This document shows positions 25,838-34,692 of a DNA stretch of 60,272 nucleotides, in pieces. The notes under the pieces were generated by a model. The model did not search any database. It was not told where the DNA came from and saw nothing but the letters and a program-made list of their open reading frames with translations. This DNA comes from Candidatus Cloacimonadota bacterium (GTDB lineage: Bacteria > Cloacimonadota > Cloacimonadia > JGIOTU-2). The stretch covers positions 1-60,272 of the forward strand of contig JAYEOL010000026.1 in the NCBI GenBank assembly GCA_034722995.1, in the 5' to 3' direction. Within the stretch, counting starts at the first letter, position 1, and every line of letters starts with the position of its first letter. The translations under genes were made by a program, and so were the position numbers.

Positions 25838-26133
25838 AGTTTCACCTCCTTATTGCCGATGAATAATTTATTTTTTTCTTTTCGTCCAATTGCAAGAATT
25901 CTTACTACTTTCGACTCTTTGTCTGCGACATCATAGAAAACACGAAGATTTCCTTTCCTAATTTCCCACGGAGCAATAGGATTGGGACTAAGATGTTTTC
26001 TGTTCCGTGTTTCCTTTAAGGGCTCATGCATAAGCTGTTTTTGTATAGCACCAAGCATAATAGCCCGCTGGTTTGCAGCTAGCTTCTTTAAGTGTTCCTT
26101 AACAGATTCTGCAAATTCAATTGTATACACCAT
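25834..26133 (-). CDS. RelE/ParE-family toxin
   Basis: 99 residues with the RelE/ParE fold pattern: YTIEFAESVKEHLKKL, a basic centre (NRKHLSPNPIAPWEIRKGNLRV as one stretch of about 43-64), then VFYDVADKE and VVRILAIGRK. Members cleave ribosome-bound mRNA or inhibit gyrase; which applies here is not decided. The module sits between rsmG and parA, inside an otherwise conserved origin-region gene order. Confidence 0.87.
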   Translation of the reverse strand: MVYTIEFAESVKEHLKKLAANQRAIMLGAIQKQLMHEPLKETRNRKHLSPNPIAPWEIRKGNLRVFYDVADKESKVVRILAIGRKEKNKLFIGNKEVKL

Positions 26134-26155
26134 TTCTCAATATTATTTACATCTT

Positions 26156-26803
26156 TTAGCGATAATTGGTGACTTTCTGAACAATTACATAATTTCTCAT
26201 TCCAATGTCTGGATATCTTTTTTTGATTATCTTTATATCTCTATTGGGATTAAGATGTTTTAATCTTACAACCTTCTCCTGAAATTCCTTGCCTTTATAA
26301 AGAATAATAATTCCATCATTTTTTAAAAGTTGAAAACATTTTTCATAATAAATCTTTTTCATTTTAACTGCACGAATAAGTATAAAATCAAAATTTTTAT
26401 TAAAGGAAATATCCAAATTTTCAATACGATTATTTATAATTTCATATTCTTGTAAGTCAAGTTTTTCCAACAAATAGCGCAAAAAAAGAACCTTCTTTCT
26501 TACTGATTCTAAAAGAAAAATCTGCATAGTTGGATATAATATTTTAATAGGTATCCCTGGAAATCCTGCACCACTTCCAAAATCCAATACTGTTTTATTT
26601 GAAAAATTGATTTCATCACAGATTAAGATTGAATCTAAAAAATGAGCAGACCAAATTCTGTCTAAAGAGTTTTTTGAAATTAGATTTAATTTCTGATTTT
26701 TTTCTGCTAGAATTGACTGATAAATTTTAAAACCTTTTATCAAATTAGCTGAAAAATTATTCTTAAACAAAAAATTACAAAATTCATTAAAATCTTTATC
26801 CAT
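26156..26803 (-). CDS. rsmG: 16S rRNA (guanine527-N7)-methyltransferase
   Basis: 215 residues. The SAM-binding motif VLDFGSGAGFPGIPIKIL is at about 75-92, with LLESVRKKVLFLRYL and FDFILIRAVKM following. It methylates G527 of 16S rRNA. It overlaps the end of mnmG by 8 nt, the classical gidA-gidB pair. Confidence 0.94.
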   Translation of the reverse strand: MDKDFNEFCNFLFKNNFSANLIKGFKIYQSILAEKNQKLNLISKNSLDRIWSAHFLDSILICDEINFSNKTVLDFGSGAGFPGIPIKILYPTMQIFLLESVRKKVLFLRYLLEKLDLQEYEIINNRIENLDISFNKNFDFILIRAVKMKKIYYEKCFQLLKNDGIIILYKGKEFQEKVVRLKHLNPNRDIKIIKKRYPDIGMRNYVIVQKVTNYR

Positions 26804-28616
26804 GCAAACTCTTTAGTTTTATCAATAAAGCGGAAATATCCGCATAAGTTACACCGGGAATTCGGGATGCCTGCCCAACTGAAACGGGTCTGATTTTTGT
26901 TAACTTCTCTCTTGCCTCGTATGAAATAGTATGAAAATTCATATAATCAAAGTTTGGAGGTATTTTTTTATGCTCAAGAGAATCAAATTTTTCTATTTCT
27001 TTTAACTGCCTTTTTATATACCCTTTATATTTCACTTCTAAGGTAATCTTTTGTTTAATAAGTTCTGTTACATCATTTTCAATTTTGTATCCAAACTGAG
27101 TAAGACCATCAAAATTAACTTCAGGACGACGCAAAATATCAATCATTTTATAAGATTTTTTAGATTTAATATTTGCATTTATAGATTTTAATTTCTCAAT
27201 CTCTCTATTTTTGATTTCTATTGCTCTTTGAAATCGGTCATACCGCTCCTGACCGATTAGTCCTAATTTATATCCTAAAGGCATCAATCTCTCATCTGCA
27301 TTATCCTGACGCAGATGCAGACGATATTCCGCTCTTGCAGTGAACATTCTATACGGCTCATCAACACCTTTAGTAACCAGGTCATCAATTAATACACCAA
27401 TATACGAGCTATCGCGTTTAAAAATTATTGGCAATTTATTTTTTAGTTTTTGAACAGCATTAATGCCCGCAACAATTCCCTGAGCAGCTGCTTCTTCATA
27501 GCCTGATGTACCATTAATCTGACCAGCTAAAAACAATCCGCTTATATTCTTCGTTTCTAAACTTGCTTTTATTTGGTCAGTAGGAACACAATCATATTCA
27601 ATTGCATAGCCAAATCGCATAATCTTTGCCTTCTCAAGCCCTTTTATTGAATGAACTATTTTTAATTGAATGTCTGGTGGAAAGCTTGTGGGAATGCCAT
27701 TTGCATACATCTCAAAAGTATCTATACCCTCAGGCTCAATAAATACTTGATGTTTGTTTTTCTCTGGAAATTTTCGGATTTTATCCTCAATTGAAGGGCA
27801 GTATCTTGCTCCAATTCCAGTAATATTTCCGCTAAAAAGAGATGATTTTTCAATATTATCGGCAATAATTTTATGCGTTTGGGGATTCGTTGATGTAAGA
27901 TAACAGCTCACATAATTTTTTGGCTGAATATCAGTATAATAAGAAAATTTCACCGGGGGTTCATCCGGCAATTGTTCATCAAGTTTAGAAAAATCTAATG
28001 TTCTTGAATCAACTCTTGGAGGAGTTCCAGTTTTGAATCTTGCTAATCTTATTCCGTTCTTCATAAGGGATAATGTTAAATTTTCAGCAGCAAATTCTCC
28101 AGCTCTTCCTGCAGAAAAGTTTTTTAGTCCTATATGAATTCTCCCACGCAAAAAAGTTCCTGGTGTTAGTATCACGGTTTTCCCAAAATATTCCTGTCCA
28201 TACTGGGTCTTCACACCCTTAATCACATTATTTTCAACAATAATTTCTTCAATGAGAGCTTCCTTTATTTCAAGATTATTTTGATGCTCAAGTATAGAAC
28301 GCATAGCTAAATGATAACGGTTTCTATCTGCTTGTGCACGAGGAGCCCATACAGCTGGTCCTTTACTTTTATTCAGCATCCTGAAATGTATACCAGCCCT
28401 ATCTATAGCCTGTCCTATAGCACCACCAAGTGCGTCAACTTCTCTTACAAGATGTCCTTTCGCAAGACCACCGACAGATGGGTTGCAGGACATTCTTCCT
28501 ATAGTTTCAATTTTGATAACAAACAGCAAAGTACTTGCACCAATTTTTGCTGCTGCTATTGCGGCTTCAGAGCCGGCATGCCCACCACCAACAACGATTA
28601 CATCATAAATTTTCAT
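26796..28616 (-). CDS. mnmG: tRNA uridine 5-carboxymethylaminomethyl modification enzyme MnmG
   Basis: 606 residues from the ATG at 28616, where the FAD-binding start MKIYDVIVVGGGHAGSEAA begins; a longer frame exists upstream to 28652 but adds 12 unrelated residues. Family motifs MSCNPSVGGLAKGHLVREVDALGG (split across about 45-68), LTPGTFLRG and GTSGYEEAAAQG are present. With MnmE it modifies U34 of tRNAs. Upstream is a CACAGAGACACAAAG repeat and the mnmE stop. Confidence 0.96.
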   Translation of the reverse strand: MKIYDVIVVGGGHAGSEAAIAAAKIGASTLLFVIKIETIGRMSCNPSVGGLAKGHLVREVDALGGAIGQAIDRAGIHFRMLNKSKGPAVWAPRAQADRNRYHLAMRSILEHQNNLEIKEALIEEIIVENNVIKGVKTQYGQEYFGKTVILTPGTFLRGRIHIGLKNFSAGRAGEFAAENLTLSLMKNGIRLARFKTGTPPRVDSRTLDFSKLDEQLPDEPPVKFSYYTDIQPKNYVSCYLTSTNPQTHKIIADNIEKSSLFSGNITGIGARYCPSIEDKIRKFPEKNKHQVFIEPEGIDTFEMYANGIPTSFPPDIQLKIVHSIKGLEKAKIMRFGYAIEYDCVPTDQIKASLETKNISGLFLAGQINGTSGYEEAAAQGIVAGINAVQKLKNKLPIIFKRDSSYIGVLIDDLVTKGVDEPYRMFTARAEYRLHLRQDNADERLMPLGYKLGLIGQERYDRFQRAIEIKNREIEKLKSINANIKSKKSYKMIDILRRPEVNFDGLTQFGYKIENDVTELIKQKITLEVKYKGYIKRQLKEIEKFDSLEHKKIPPNFDYMNFHTISYEAREKLTKIRPVSVGQASRIPGVTYADISALLIKLKSLHG

Positions 28617-28710
28617 TTTATTATTTTCACCACAGAGACACAAAGAACGCAAAGATAATTTTAATTTTTAATTTCTTATTTTCTATTTTATATTTTCAAT
28701 TTCTCTGGGA

Positions 28711-28726
28711 TGTTTCACATGAAACA
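28711..28726. promoter_or_regulatory. parS centromere-like site
   Basis: TGTTTCACATGAAACA matches the bacterial parS consensus TGTTTCACGTGAAACA at 15 of 16 positions. It lies in the mnmG-mnmE gap, 4 kb from parB. Expected ParB loading site, marking proximity to the replication origin. Confidence 0.8.
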
Positions 28727-28728
28727 AT

Positions 28729-30075
28729 TTATTTCCCTACACAAAATCTATCAAAGATTGAATTGATTATGTTGTCACTTGTAACTTTGCCGATAATCTC
28801 TTCAAGTGCTTCGCTTGCTTCGCGTAAATCAAATGCAATAAATTCTAACCCCAGATTTTTCTGGGTTGTCTTAATTGCTTGTTTTATCGCTTGTAAACTC
28901 TTTTTCGCTGCTGCAAGTTGACGAGTATTGCTTATCAATCCATTTGAAATATCATATTTGCCAAGGTCTATTCTGATTATAATTTTATTCTTAAGAGCAC
29001 TAATCCCCTCTCCTGAAAGTGCAGAAATATAAACAACATTTTGACTGTCAGACTTTTTTCCCCTTTTAACCAAGTCTATCTTATTAAATACTTCTATAAT
29101 ATCTTTATCCGTTAACTGTTCTTTTATTGAAAACTGTTTATGCACGGTTATATCACGAACCCACAGGATAAGATTAGCCTGTTTGATAATGTCTACACTT
29201 TTTTCAATTCCGACTTTTTCTATTTTATCTTTACTTTCTTGTAGACCAGCTGTATCAAATAATTTTATTAGATAGCCTTTAAGTGCAATATCTTCCTCGA
29301 TATAGTCACGGGTAGTACCTGGAATCTCAGTAACGATTGCGCGTTCATTTTCAACTATTTTATTAAACAGGCTGGATTTCCCAGCATTAGGTTCTCCTGC
29401 TATCACTATCCTATAGCCTTCACTAAGAATAATCCCCTCATTGCCATTACGAACAAGTGCTGAAATTTCTTTTTTGATTACCTTTAATTGTGTCAATAAC
29501 CCTTCAGTAGTGATATATTCCAAGCCCTGGTCTGAAAAATCCAGATCTAACTCTAACTGACTTCTAAGTTCAGTAATTTCGTTTAAAATTTTTTTAATAG
29601 CAGAATAAAGCTTGCCCTCCAACTGATAAATAGCGGCTTCTTGTGAATGTTTGGTTTTTGCTTGAATCAAATCAATAACAGCTTCTGCCTCTGTCAAATC
29701 CATCTTGCCATTCAAAAACGCTCTTTTAGTGAACTCTCCAGGTAAAGCCATACGTGCACCATTTCGCAGCATAATTTGCAGTATAATTTGTGTTACAAAG
29801 TTCCCACCATGACAGCTTATCTCAATTACATCTTCACCTGTATAACTGTGAGGAGCAATAAAAACAGACACCAACACATCATCAATGAGTTGGTTTCCGT
29901 CAAAAATTTTTCCAAAATAGATAGAATGCGTTCTGAAATTCTTTGTAGCTATCTTCCCTTTATATGACTTTGACAAAACATTAATAGCATTTTCCCCACT
30001 AATTCTTATTATTGAAATTCCTCCAATACCAGATGGGGTAGAAATGGCGACTATGGTATCAGTTAGACTTTGCAT
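28729..30075 (-). CDS. mnmE: tRNA modification GTPase MnmE
   Basis: 448 residues from the ATG at 30075 (MQSLTDTIVAISTPSGIGG); a frame extended to 30099 adds 8 residues and is less likely. The GTPase domain has GEPNAGKSSL, EIPGTTRD, DTAG and a NKID-type motif (FNKIDLV), and the protein ends in the invariant C-terminal CVGK with its catalytic Cys. It works with MnmG. Gene order mnmE-mnmG-rsmG is conserved near many bacterial origins. Confidence 0.96.
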   Translation of the reverse strand: MQSLTDTIVAISTPSGIGGISIIRISGENAINVLSKSYKGKIATKNFRTHSIYFGKIFDGNQLIDDVLVSVFIAPHSYTGEDVIEISCHGGNFVTQIILQIMLRNGARMALPGEFTKRAFLNGKMDLTEAEAVIDLIQAKTKHSQEAAIYQLEGKLYSAIKKILNEITELRSQLELDLDFSDQGLEYITTEGLLTQLKVIKKEISALVRNGNEGIILSEGYRIVIAGEPNAGKSSLFNKIVENERAIVTEIPGTTRDYIEEDIALKGYLIKLFDTAGLQESKDKIEKVGIEKSVDIIKQANLILWVRDITVHKQFSIKEQLTDKDIIEVFNKIDLVKRGKKSDSQNVVYISALSGEGISALKNKIIIRIDLGKYDISNGLISNTRQLAAAKKSLQAIKQAIKTTQKNLGLEFIAFDLREASEALEEIIGKVTSDNIINSIFDRFCVGK

Positions 30076-30161
30076 AAAATTTTTTACAACAAAGAGCACA
30101 AAGAAATATATCTTTATATTTCAATATAATATAAATTTTTATCTTCGTATTCTTTTTATAT

Positions 30162-32042
30162 TCATTCTTCAATTTCTCTAAGAATAAAATCTAAAATGTT
30201 TTTCGTTTCTAATCCAATCAAATGATGTAACTGACTGGTTTTCCCATATGTGATAAACTTGTCTGGAATTCCAAACATTTTTATTCTGAATTTCAGTCCA
30301 AGCTCATTCGCTTTTTGTAAAACTGCAGACCCAAATCCGGCTCTGACAACATTTTCCTCAATAGTTACAATATTTTTTACTCCCTTAGTTGCAAGTTCTA
30401 ATAGCATTTCTGAATCTAACGGTTTGACAAATCGGGCGTTTATCAAATAGGACAAGATGCCCTTTGATTGCAGTTCATTACAGACTTCATATCCAATTTT
30501 GAAAACCGCGCCGATGGTAATTATTGCTATTTTCCCTTCATTAAAAATCACTTCTGACTTTCCATAAGTAATTCTTGGATTGGTGAGTTCAGGAAAATTT
30601 TGAATCTTTCCGCGGGGATAACGTACTGCTATAGGACCCTTTTTATATCCAGCCATAAACTTCAGCATTTTTTCCAATTCTTTCCCATCTCTTGGTGCCA
30701 TTATTGTCATATTTGGAATGCATCTAAGATAAGATAAATCAAAAGCTCCGTGATGAGTGGGTCCATCTTCTCCTACCAAACCTCCTCTATCAATAACAAA
30801 TCTTACAGGTAATTTTTGCAAAGCAACATCGTGTATTATCTGGTCATAAGCTCGTTGGAGAAAAGTTGAATAGATTGCAACAAAGGGCTTTATCCCTTCA
30901 ATAGCCAAACCGGCAGCAAAGGTTACAGCATGCTGTTCAGCAATTCCAACATCAAAAAGTCTTTCAGGAAATCTCTCTGCAAAACCTTTTAGCCCTGTGC
31001 CATCTGTCATTGCTGCGGTTATTGCTATGACCCTCTCGTCTTTCTCTGCCATTTTTTCTAAGGTTCTACCAAATAGTGTGGAGTAACTTATAATGGCTTT
31101 ATCCTTCTTTGTCTTATTCAGTTCCCCTGTTAAATTATTGAATGAGGGAACCCCATGAAACTTGGTAGCATCCTGCTCTGCAAACGGAAATCCCTTACCC
31201 TTTTTTGTAAGTATATGAATCAAACAAGGTACATCTACATGCTGTTTTACATTAGATAAAATCTTTATTAAAGTTGGTATACTATGTCCATTTATAGGTC
31301 CAATATATTTGAATCCTAAATCTTCAAAAAGGCTACTGGGAATAAGCATACTCAATATACTATCTTCAAGTCTTCTAACACCATAGATAATTCTATTGCG
31401 AACCATTCTGGGCAAAGATTGAACTGCATCCCAGACCTCCTTTTTTAGTTTGTTATATCGCTTGCCAGTAAGAATATTTGCCAGATAGGAATGCATTCCA
31501 CCTACATTTTTGGAAATAGACATTGAATTATCATTAAGGATAATAATTAATTTTTTATTCAGTCCGCCAACATTATTCAGTCCTTCAAATGCCTCACCTG
31601 CTGTCATTGCACCATCGCCAATCACCACTACGACTTTCTCTGGCTTCTTTTTTAATTCCTTTCCAACATAAATACCAAGACCCGCAGAAATTGATGTGCT
31701 ACTATGACCAACTCCAAATGTATCATATTTGCTTTCAAAGATATTATTGAATCCACTGATTCCACCTAATTGTCTTAATGTATCAAAACGAGCATTTCTT
31801 CCAGTTAAAATTTTATAAGCATAAGACTGATGCCCAACATCCCAGACAATACGATTCTTTAAAGGGTCAAATACTTTGAGAAGTGCAACTGTAAGCTCTA
31901 CTACCCCCAAGCTTGGTGCTAAATGTCCACCTGTTTTGGAAGTAACATCAATTATTCTTTCCCGAATATCTTTACTTAATCTAATTAATTGTCGTAAATT
32001 TAAGTTCCTTACATCATCAGGAACTTTTATACTTTCTAACAT
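30162..32042 (-). CDS. dxs: 1-deoxy-D-xylulose-5-phosphate synthase
   Basis: 626 residues, full length. The thiamine diphosphate site (GDGAMTAGEAFEGLNNVG), GHSSTSISAGLGI, and the C-terminal DRGGLVGEDGPTHHGAFDL identify Dxs, the first step of the MEP isoprenoid pathway. Its product feeds ispA at 58968-59858. It lies between engB and mnmE in a same-strand run. Confidence 0.97.
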   Translation of the reverse strand: MLESIKVPDDVRNLNLRQLIRLSKDIRERIIDVTSKTGGHLAPSLGVVELTVALLKVFDPLKNRIVWDVGHQSYAYKILTGRNARFDTLRQLGGISGFNNIFESKYDTFGVGHSSTSISAGLGIYVGKELKKKPEKVVVVIGDGAMTAGEAFEGLNNVGGLNKKLIIILNDNSMSISKNVGGMHSYLANILTGKRYNKLKKEVWDAVQSLPRMVRNRIIYGVRRLEDSILSMLIPSSLFEDLGFKYIGPINGHSIPTLIKILSNVKQHVDVPCLIHILTKKGKGFPFAEQDATKFHGVPSFNNLTGELNKTKKDKAIISYSTLFGRTLEKMAEKDERVIAITAAMTDGTGLKGFAERFPERLFDVGIAEQHAVTFAAGLAIEGIKPFVAIYSTFLQRAYDQIIHDVALQKLPVRFVIDRGGLVGEDGPTHHGAFDLSYLRCIPNMTIMAPRDGKELEKMLKFMAGYKKGPIAVRYPRGKIQNFPELTNPRITYGKSEVIFNEGKIAIITIGAVFKIGYEVCNELQSKGILSYLINARFVKPLDSEMLLELATKGVKNIVTIEENVVRAGFGSAVLQKANELGLKFRIKMFGIPDKFITYGKTSQLHHLIGLETKNILDFILREIEE

Positions 32043-32104
32043 AATAACTCCATAACATTAAATTAAAATTTTTCTATCCTTTCTTCAATCCAGTTCTCTC
32101 GTTC

Positions 32105-32140
32105 CTAAAGCCCTCCCCAATTGAATTGGGGATTGGGAAT
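32105..32140. repeat. CCCCAATT palindrome repeat at the 3' end of engB
   Basis: On the minus strand GCATTCCCAATCCCCAATT, then CAATTGGGGAGGGCTT. The intergenic copy 36081-36115 matches at nearly every base (one palindrome arm is AGTTGAGGAGGGCTT). It supplies the last 13 codons and stop of engB. Confidence 0.75.
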
Positions 32141-32755
32141 GCAATGTTGAGTTTTTTTTTCATTTATCCATGCCATTATTTTTTCTTTCCCAAAACAGCT
32201 TTTTGATGAAAATCCTATAATTTGTTCATCGCTTAACAATGAGAATTCCTGTTTCAATAAGTTAACCTGTAGATTAATCTTTGATTTGCTTAATTTATCA
32301 CTCTTTGTGGCAACAAGAAGTAAAGGCTTTTGAAATGAGCTCACCCATTTAACAGCTTGAATATCCTTTTCATCTGCGGAATGTCTAATATCCACAATAA
32401 TTACAACCCCACAAAGTTTTTCCTGTTTTTGCAAGTAATTCTCCACAAGTCGCTTCCAATCTAATCTTATTTTATCTGAAACTTTTGCGTATCCATAGCC
32501 AGGCAAATCTGCAAAAATAAGCTTATCTTTCTTATCTTTTATGTTAATATACTCAACCTCAAAAAGGTTTATAGCTCGCGTCTTTCCAGGATTCTTACTA
32601 ATCTGTGCCAGGTTTTTTCTGTTCAACAAAGTATTTATCAACGAAGACTTCCCTACATTAGACCTGCCCATAAAAGCAATCTCAGGCAAAGTGGATTTCG
32701 GCAGATGCCTAAATTGTGTTGCACTGGTAACAAACTTTGAATTAACAATTCTCAT
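32105..32755 (-). CDS. engB: Ribosome biogenesis GTPase EngB (YsxC) with palindrome-encoded tail
   Basis: 216 residues from ATG 32755 (MRIVNSKFVTSATQ), overlapping the queD stop by 14 nt; a frame extended to 32800 would overlap queD by 59 nt. GTPase motifs: GRSNVGKSS, PGKTRAIN, DLPGYGYA, TKSDKL. Assists 50S assembly. After the normal end (IMAWINEKKTQ) there is a tail HCIPNPQFNWGGL plus the stop codon, both encoded by a CCCCAATT-G-AATTGGGG palindrome repeat (32105-32140) that also occurs at 36081-36115. The tail is probably an accident of repeat insertion. Confidence 0.94.
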   Translation of the reverse strand: MRIVNSKFVTSATQFRHLPKSTLPEIAFMGRSNVGKSSLINTLLNRKNLAQISKNPGKTRAINLFEVEYINIKDKKDKLIFADLPGYGYAKVSDKIRLDWKRLVENYLQKQEKLCGVVIIVDIRHSADEKDIQAVKWVSSFQKPLLLVATKSDKLSKSKINLQVNLLKQEFSLLSDEQIIGFSSKSCFGKEKIMAWINEKKTQHCIPNPQFNWGGL

Positions 32756-33122
32756 TGGGTCTATACACAACAGAATATTTTTCTGATTCCCAGACTTCAA
32801 TTTCTTTTACCTTGCAATTGGAATTATTGATTTTAGCTGATGCCCTTTCAAAGAGGGTTTTAGCAATCAATTCTGAAGTGGGATTTTGTCTATCAAAACA
32901 CTTTAATTCATTCAAATATTTATGGTCAAATTCATAAAGGAGCTTCTCAAATTGTTTTTTCAAAACTTTAAAATCAATAGTCATTCCAATTTCATTGGTT
33001 TTCTTACAAAAAATTCCCAAACGAGCTTTCCAATTATGACCATGAAGATTGGCACATTCACCTTGATATCCATCTAATCTATGTGCTGCACTAAAATGAC
33101 TCCAAATATTTATCTCAAACAT
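32742..33122 (-). CDS. queD: 6-pyruvoyl tetrahydropterin synthase / QueD family
   Basis: 126 residues. Zinc ligands are visible in FSAAHRLDGYQGECANLHGHNW (His about 13, 27 and 29), with catalytic Cys23 in GECANLHGH. The E-containing motif VKEIEVWESEKYSVVY is at the C-terminus. In bacteria this family usually makes 6-carboxy-5,6,7,8-tetrahydropterin for queuosine; no other que gene is in the window, so the exact product is inferred. Confidence 0.88.
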   Translation of the reverse strand: MFEINIWSHFSAAHRLDGYQGECANLHGHNWKARLGIFCKKTNEIGMTIDFKVLKKQFEKLLYEFDHKYLNELKCFDRQNPTSELIAKTLFERASAKINNSNCKVKEIEVWESEKYSVVYRPNENC

Positions 33123-33141
33123 TTTTACTCCTTAAAGTTTA

Positions 33142-33170
33142 AATAAATTATAATTGATTTTTATTGTCAA
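33142..33170 (-). promoter_or_regulatory. Weak candidate promoter for queD
   Basis: TTGACA (33170-33165 on the minus strand) with TTTATT 17 nt further, about 20 nt before the queD start; TATAAT also occurs but at 12 nt spacing. It lies in the divergent gap with tldD. Confidence 0.3.
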
Positions 33171-33237
33171 AGATTATTGTTCCTTTTCTTGACATAAATT
33201 CATATAATTAGAATTTCACTCCAAATCTGGAGGCTGT

Positions 33238-34620
33238 ATGTTAAATCAAAGATTATTAGAAAAAGTTTTGGAAATGGCTTTGTCAAATGGAGCTGATTTT
33301 GCTGAAATTTTTATAGAGGATACTTTTAATTCCTCTATTCAACTTTTAGACAGACAAATTAAAAAGGCAATTGAAGGAGAAGACTATGGGGCTGGCATCA
33401 GAATATTTTATGGTATTAAAGCAATCTACGCATTTACAAATGACCTTTCTGAGAAATCTCTTCTCGCTGCTGCTGATGCTGTCAGTAAAGCCGATATTGG
33501 AAAGGGTAATATCGTAACTTTTGACCTGCAGAAAAAAGATCTTGACTCACCACATAAGATTGAAATTCCTTTTAACTCTATTACAAAAAAAGAAAAAATT
33601 GACTTTATACAAAAGGTAGACAAAGCAGCGCGCAACTATTCTGATTTGATCTCCCAGGTAAATGTTACTTATACAGAAAAGGAGCAAAAAATTCAAATTG
33701 CTAACAGCGATGATTTACTTACTGATGATACCAGAACTTATGCAAGAATCTATGTTTCATCCATTGCAAGTAAAGGAAATGAAATGCAAACAGGTTCAGA
33801 AGGACCCGGAGCACAAAGAGGTTATGAATTCTTTCAAAAACTGAACCCTGAAGAATTAGGACGGAAAACTGCAAAACAAGCTGTCACAATGATTCTCGCT
33901 GATTATGCCCCTTCTGGAAAATTTCCTGTTGTCATTGGAAACGGCTTTGGTGGTGTAATCTTTCATGAGGCTTGCGGACATGCTTTAGAAACTACCAGTG
34001 TCGCAAAAGGTGCCTCGGTATTTGCAGACAAAATGGGTAAACAAATCGCAAATCAATGTGTAACCGCTATTGATGATGGCACAATTCCTAACGCATGGGG
34101 CTCCACTACAATTGATGATGAAGGAAATCCCACACAAAAGACAGTCTTAATTAAAAATGGCATATTAAAATCCTTTATGATAGACCATTTGGGTGGAATA
34201 AAAATCGGGACAAAATCAACAGGAAGCGGACGAAGACAGTCATACAAATTTGCTCCAACCTCCAGAATGAGAAACACTTACATTGCTGCGGGAAACGATA
34301 ACTTTGATGATATGATTGCTTCAATTGATTTTGGACTTTATGCAAAAAAAATGGGTGGTGGCTCTGTTCAGCCCGGGACTGGAGACTTCAACTTTGCTGT
34401 GGCAGAGGGCTACTTGATAGAAAATGGCAAGATAACCAAACCAGTTCGTGGTGCAACTCTGATTGGGAATGGAGCAAAAATTCTTCATAAAATAAGTATG
34501 GTCGGAAAAGAACTTAAATTTGCAGAAGGAATGTGTGGCTCTGTAAGTGGGAGTGTTCCAACATGCGTTGGAGAACCCCCAATTAAAGTTGATGAAATAG
34601 TTGTCGGTGGAAGAAAATAA
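33238..34620 (+). CDS. tldD: TldD metalloprotease subunit
   Basis: 460 residues of the TldD/PmbA family. The zinc motif HEACGH (243-248, in VIFHEACGHALE) makes this the catalytic subunit. GSGRRQSYKFAPTSRMRNTYI and PGTGDFNFAV are family landmarks. TldD and TldE form a heterodimer that degrades unfolded or leader peptides. GGAGG sits about 6 nt before the ATG. This is the first gene of the only plus-strand block in the window. Confidence 0.95.
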   Translation: MLNQRLLEKVLEMALSNGADFAEIFIEDTFNSSIQLLDRQIKKAIEGEDYGAGIRIFYGIKAIYAFTNDLSEKSLLAAADAVSKADIGKGNIVTFDLQKKDLDSPHKIEIPFNSITKKEKIDFIQKVDKAARNYSDLISQVNVTYTEKEQKIQIANSDDLLTDDTRTYARIYVSSIASKGNEMQTGSEGPGAQRGYEFFQKLNPEELGRKTAKQAVTMILADYAPSGKFPVVIGNGFGGVIFHEACGHALETTSVAKGASVFADKMGKQIANQCVTAIDDGTIPNAWGSTTIDDEGNPTQKTVLIKNGILKSFMIDHLGGIKIGTKSTGSGRRQSYKFAPTSRMRNTYIAAGNDNFDDMIASIDFGLYAKKMGGGSVQPGTGDFNFAVAEGYLIENGKITKPVRGATLIGNGAKILHKISMVGKELKFAEGMCGSVSGSVPTCVGEPPIKVDEIVVGGRK

Positions 34621-34692
34621 ATCAGCCAGGTATAAAAGTAGCAGTTGGCAGTAGCAGGAGCTGAAACTGCTAAATAATTTATAGGAGAAAAG

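Noticed and set aside
33190-33220. Sigma-70 promoter for tldD (TTGACA..TATAAT)
   Set aside because: The spacing is only 8 nt, or 14 nt to TAGAAT, both too short for a usable promoter.
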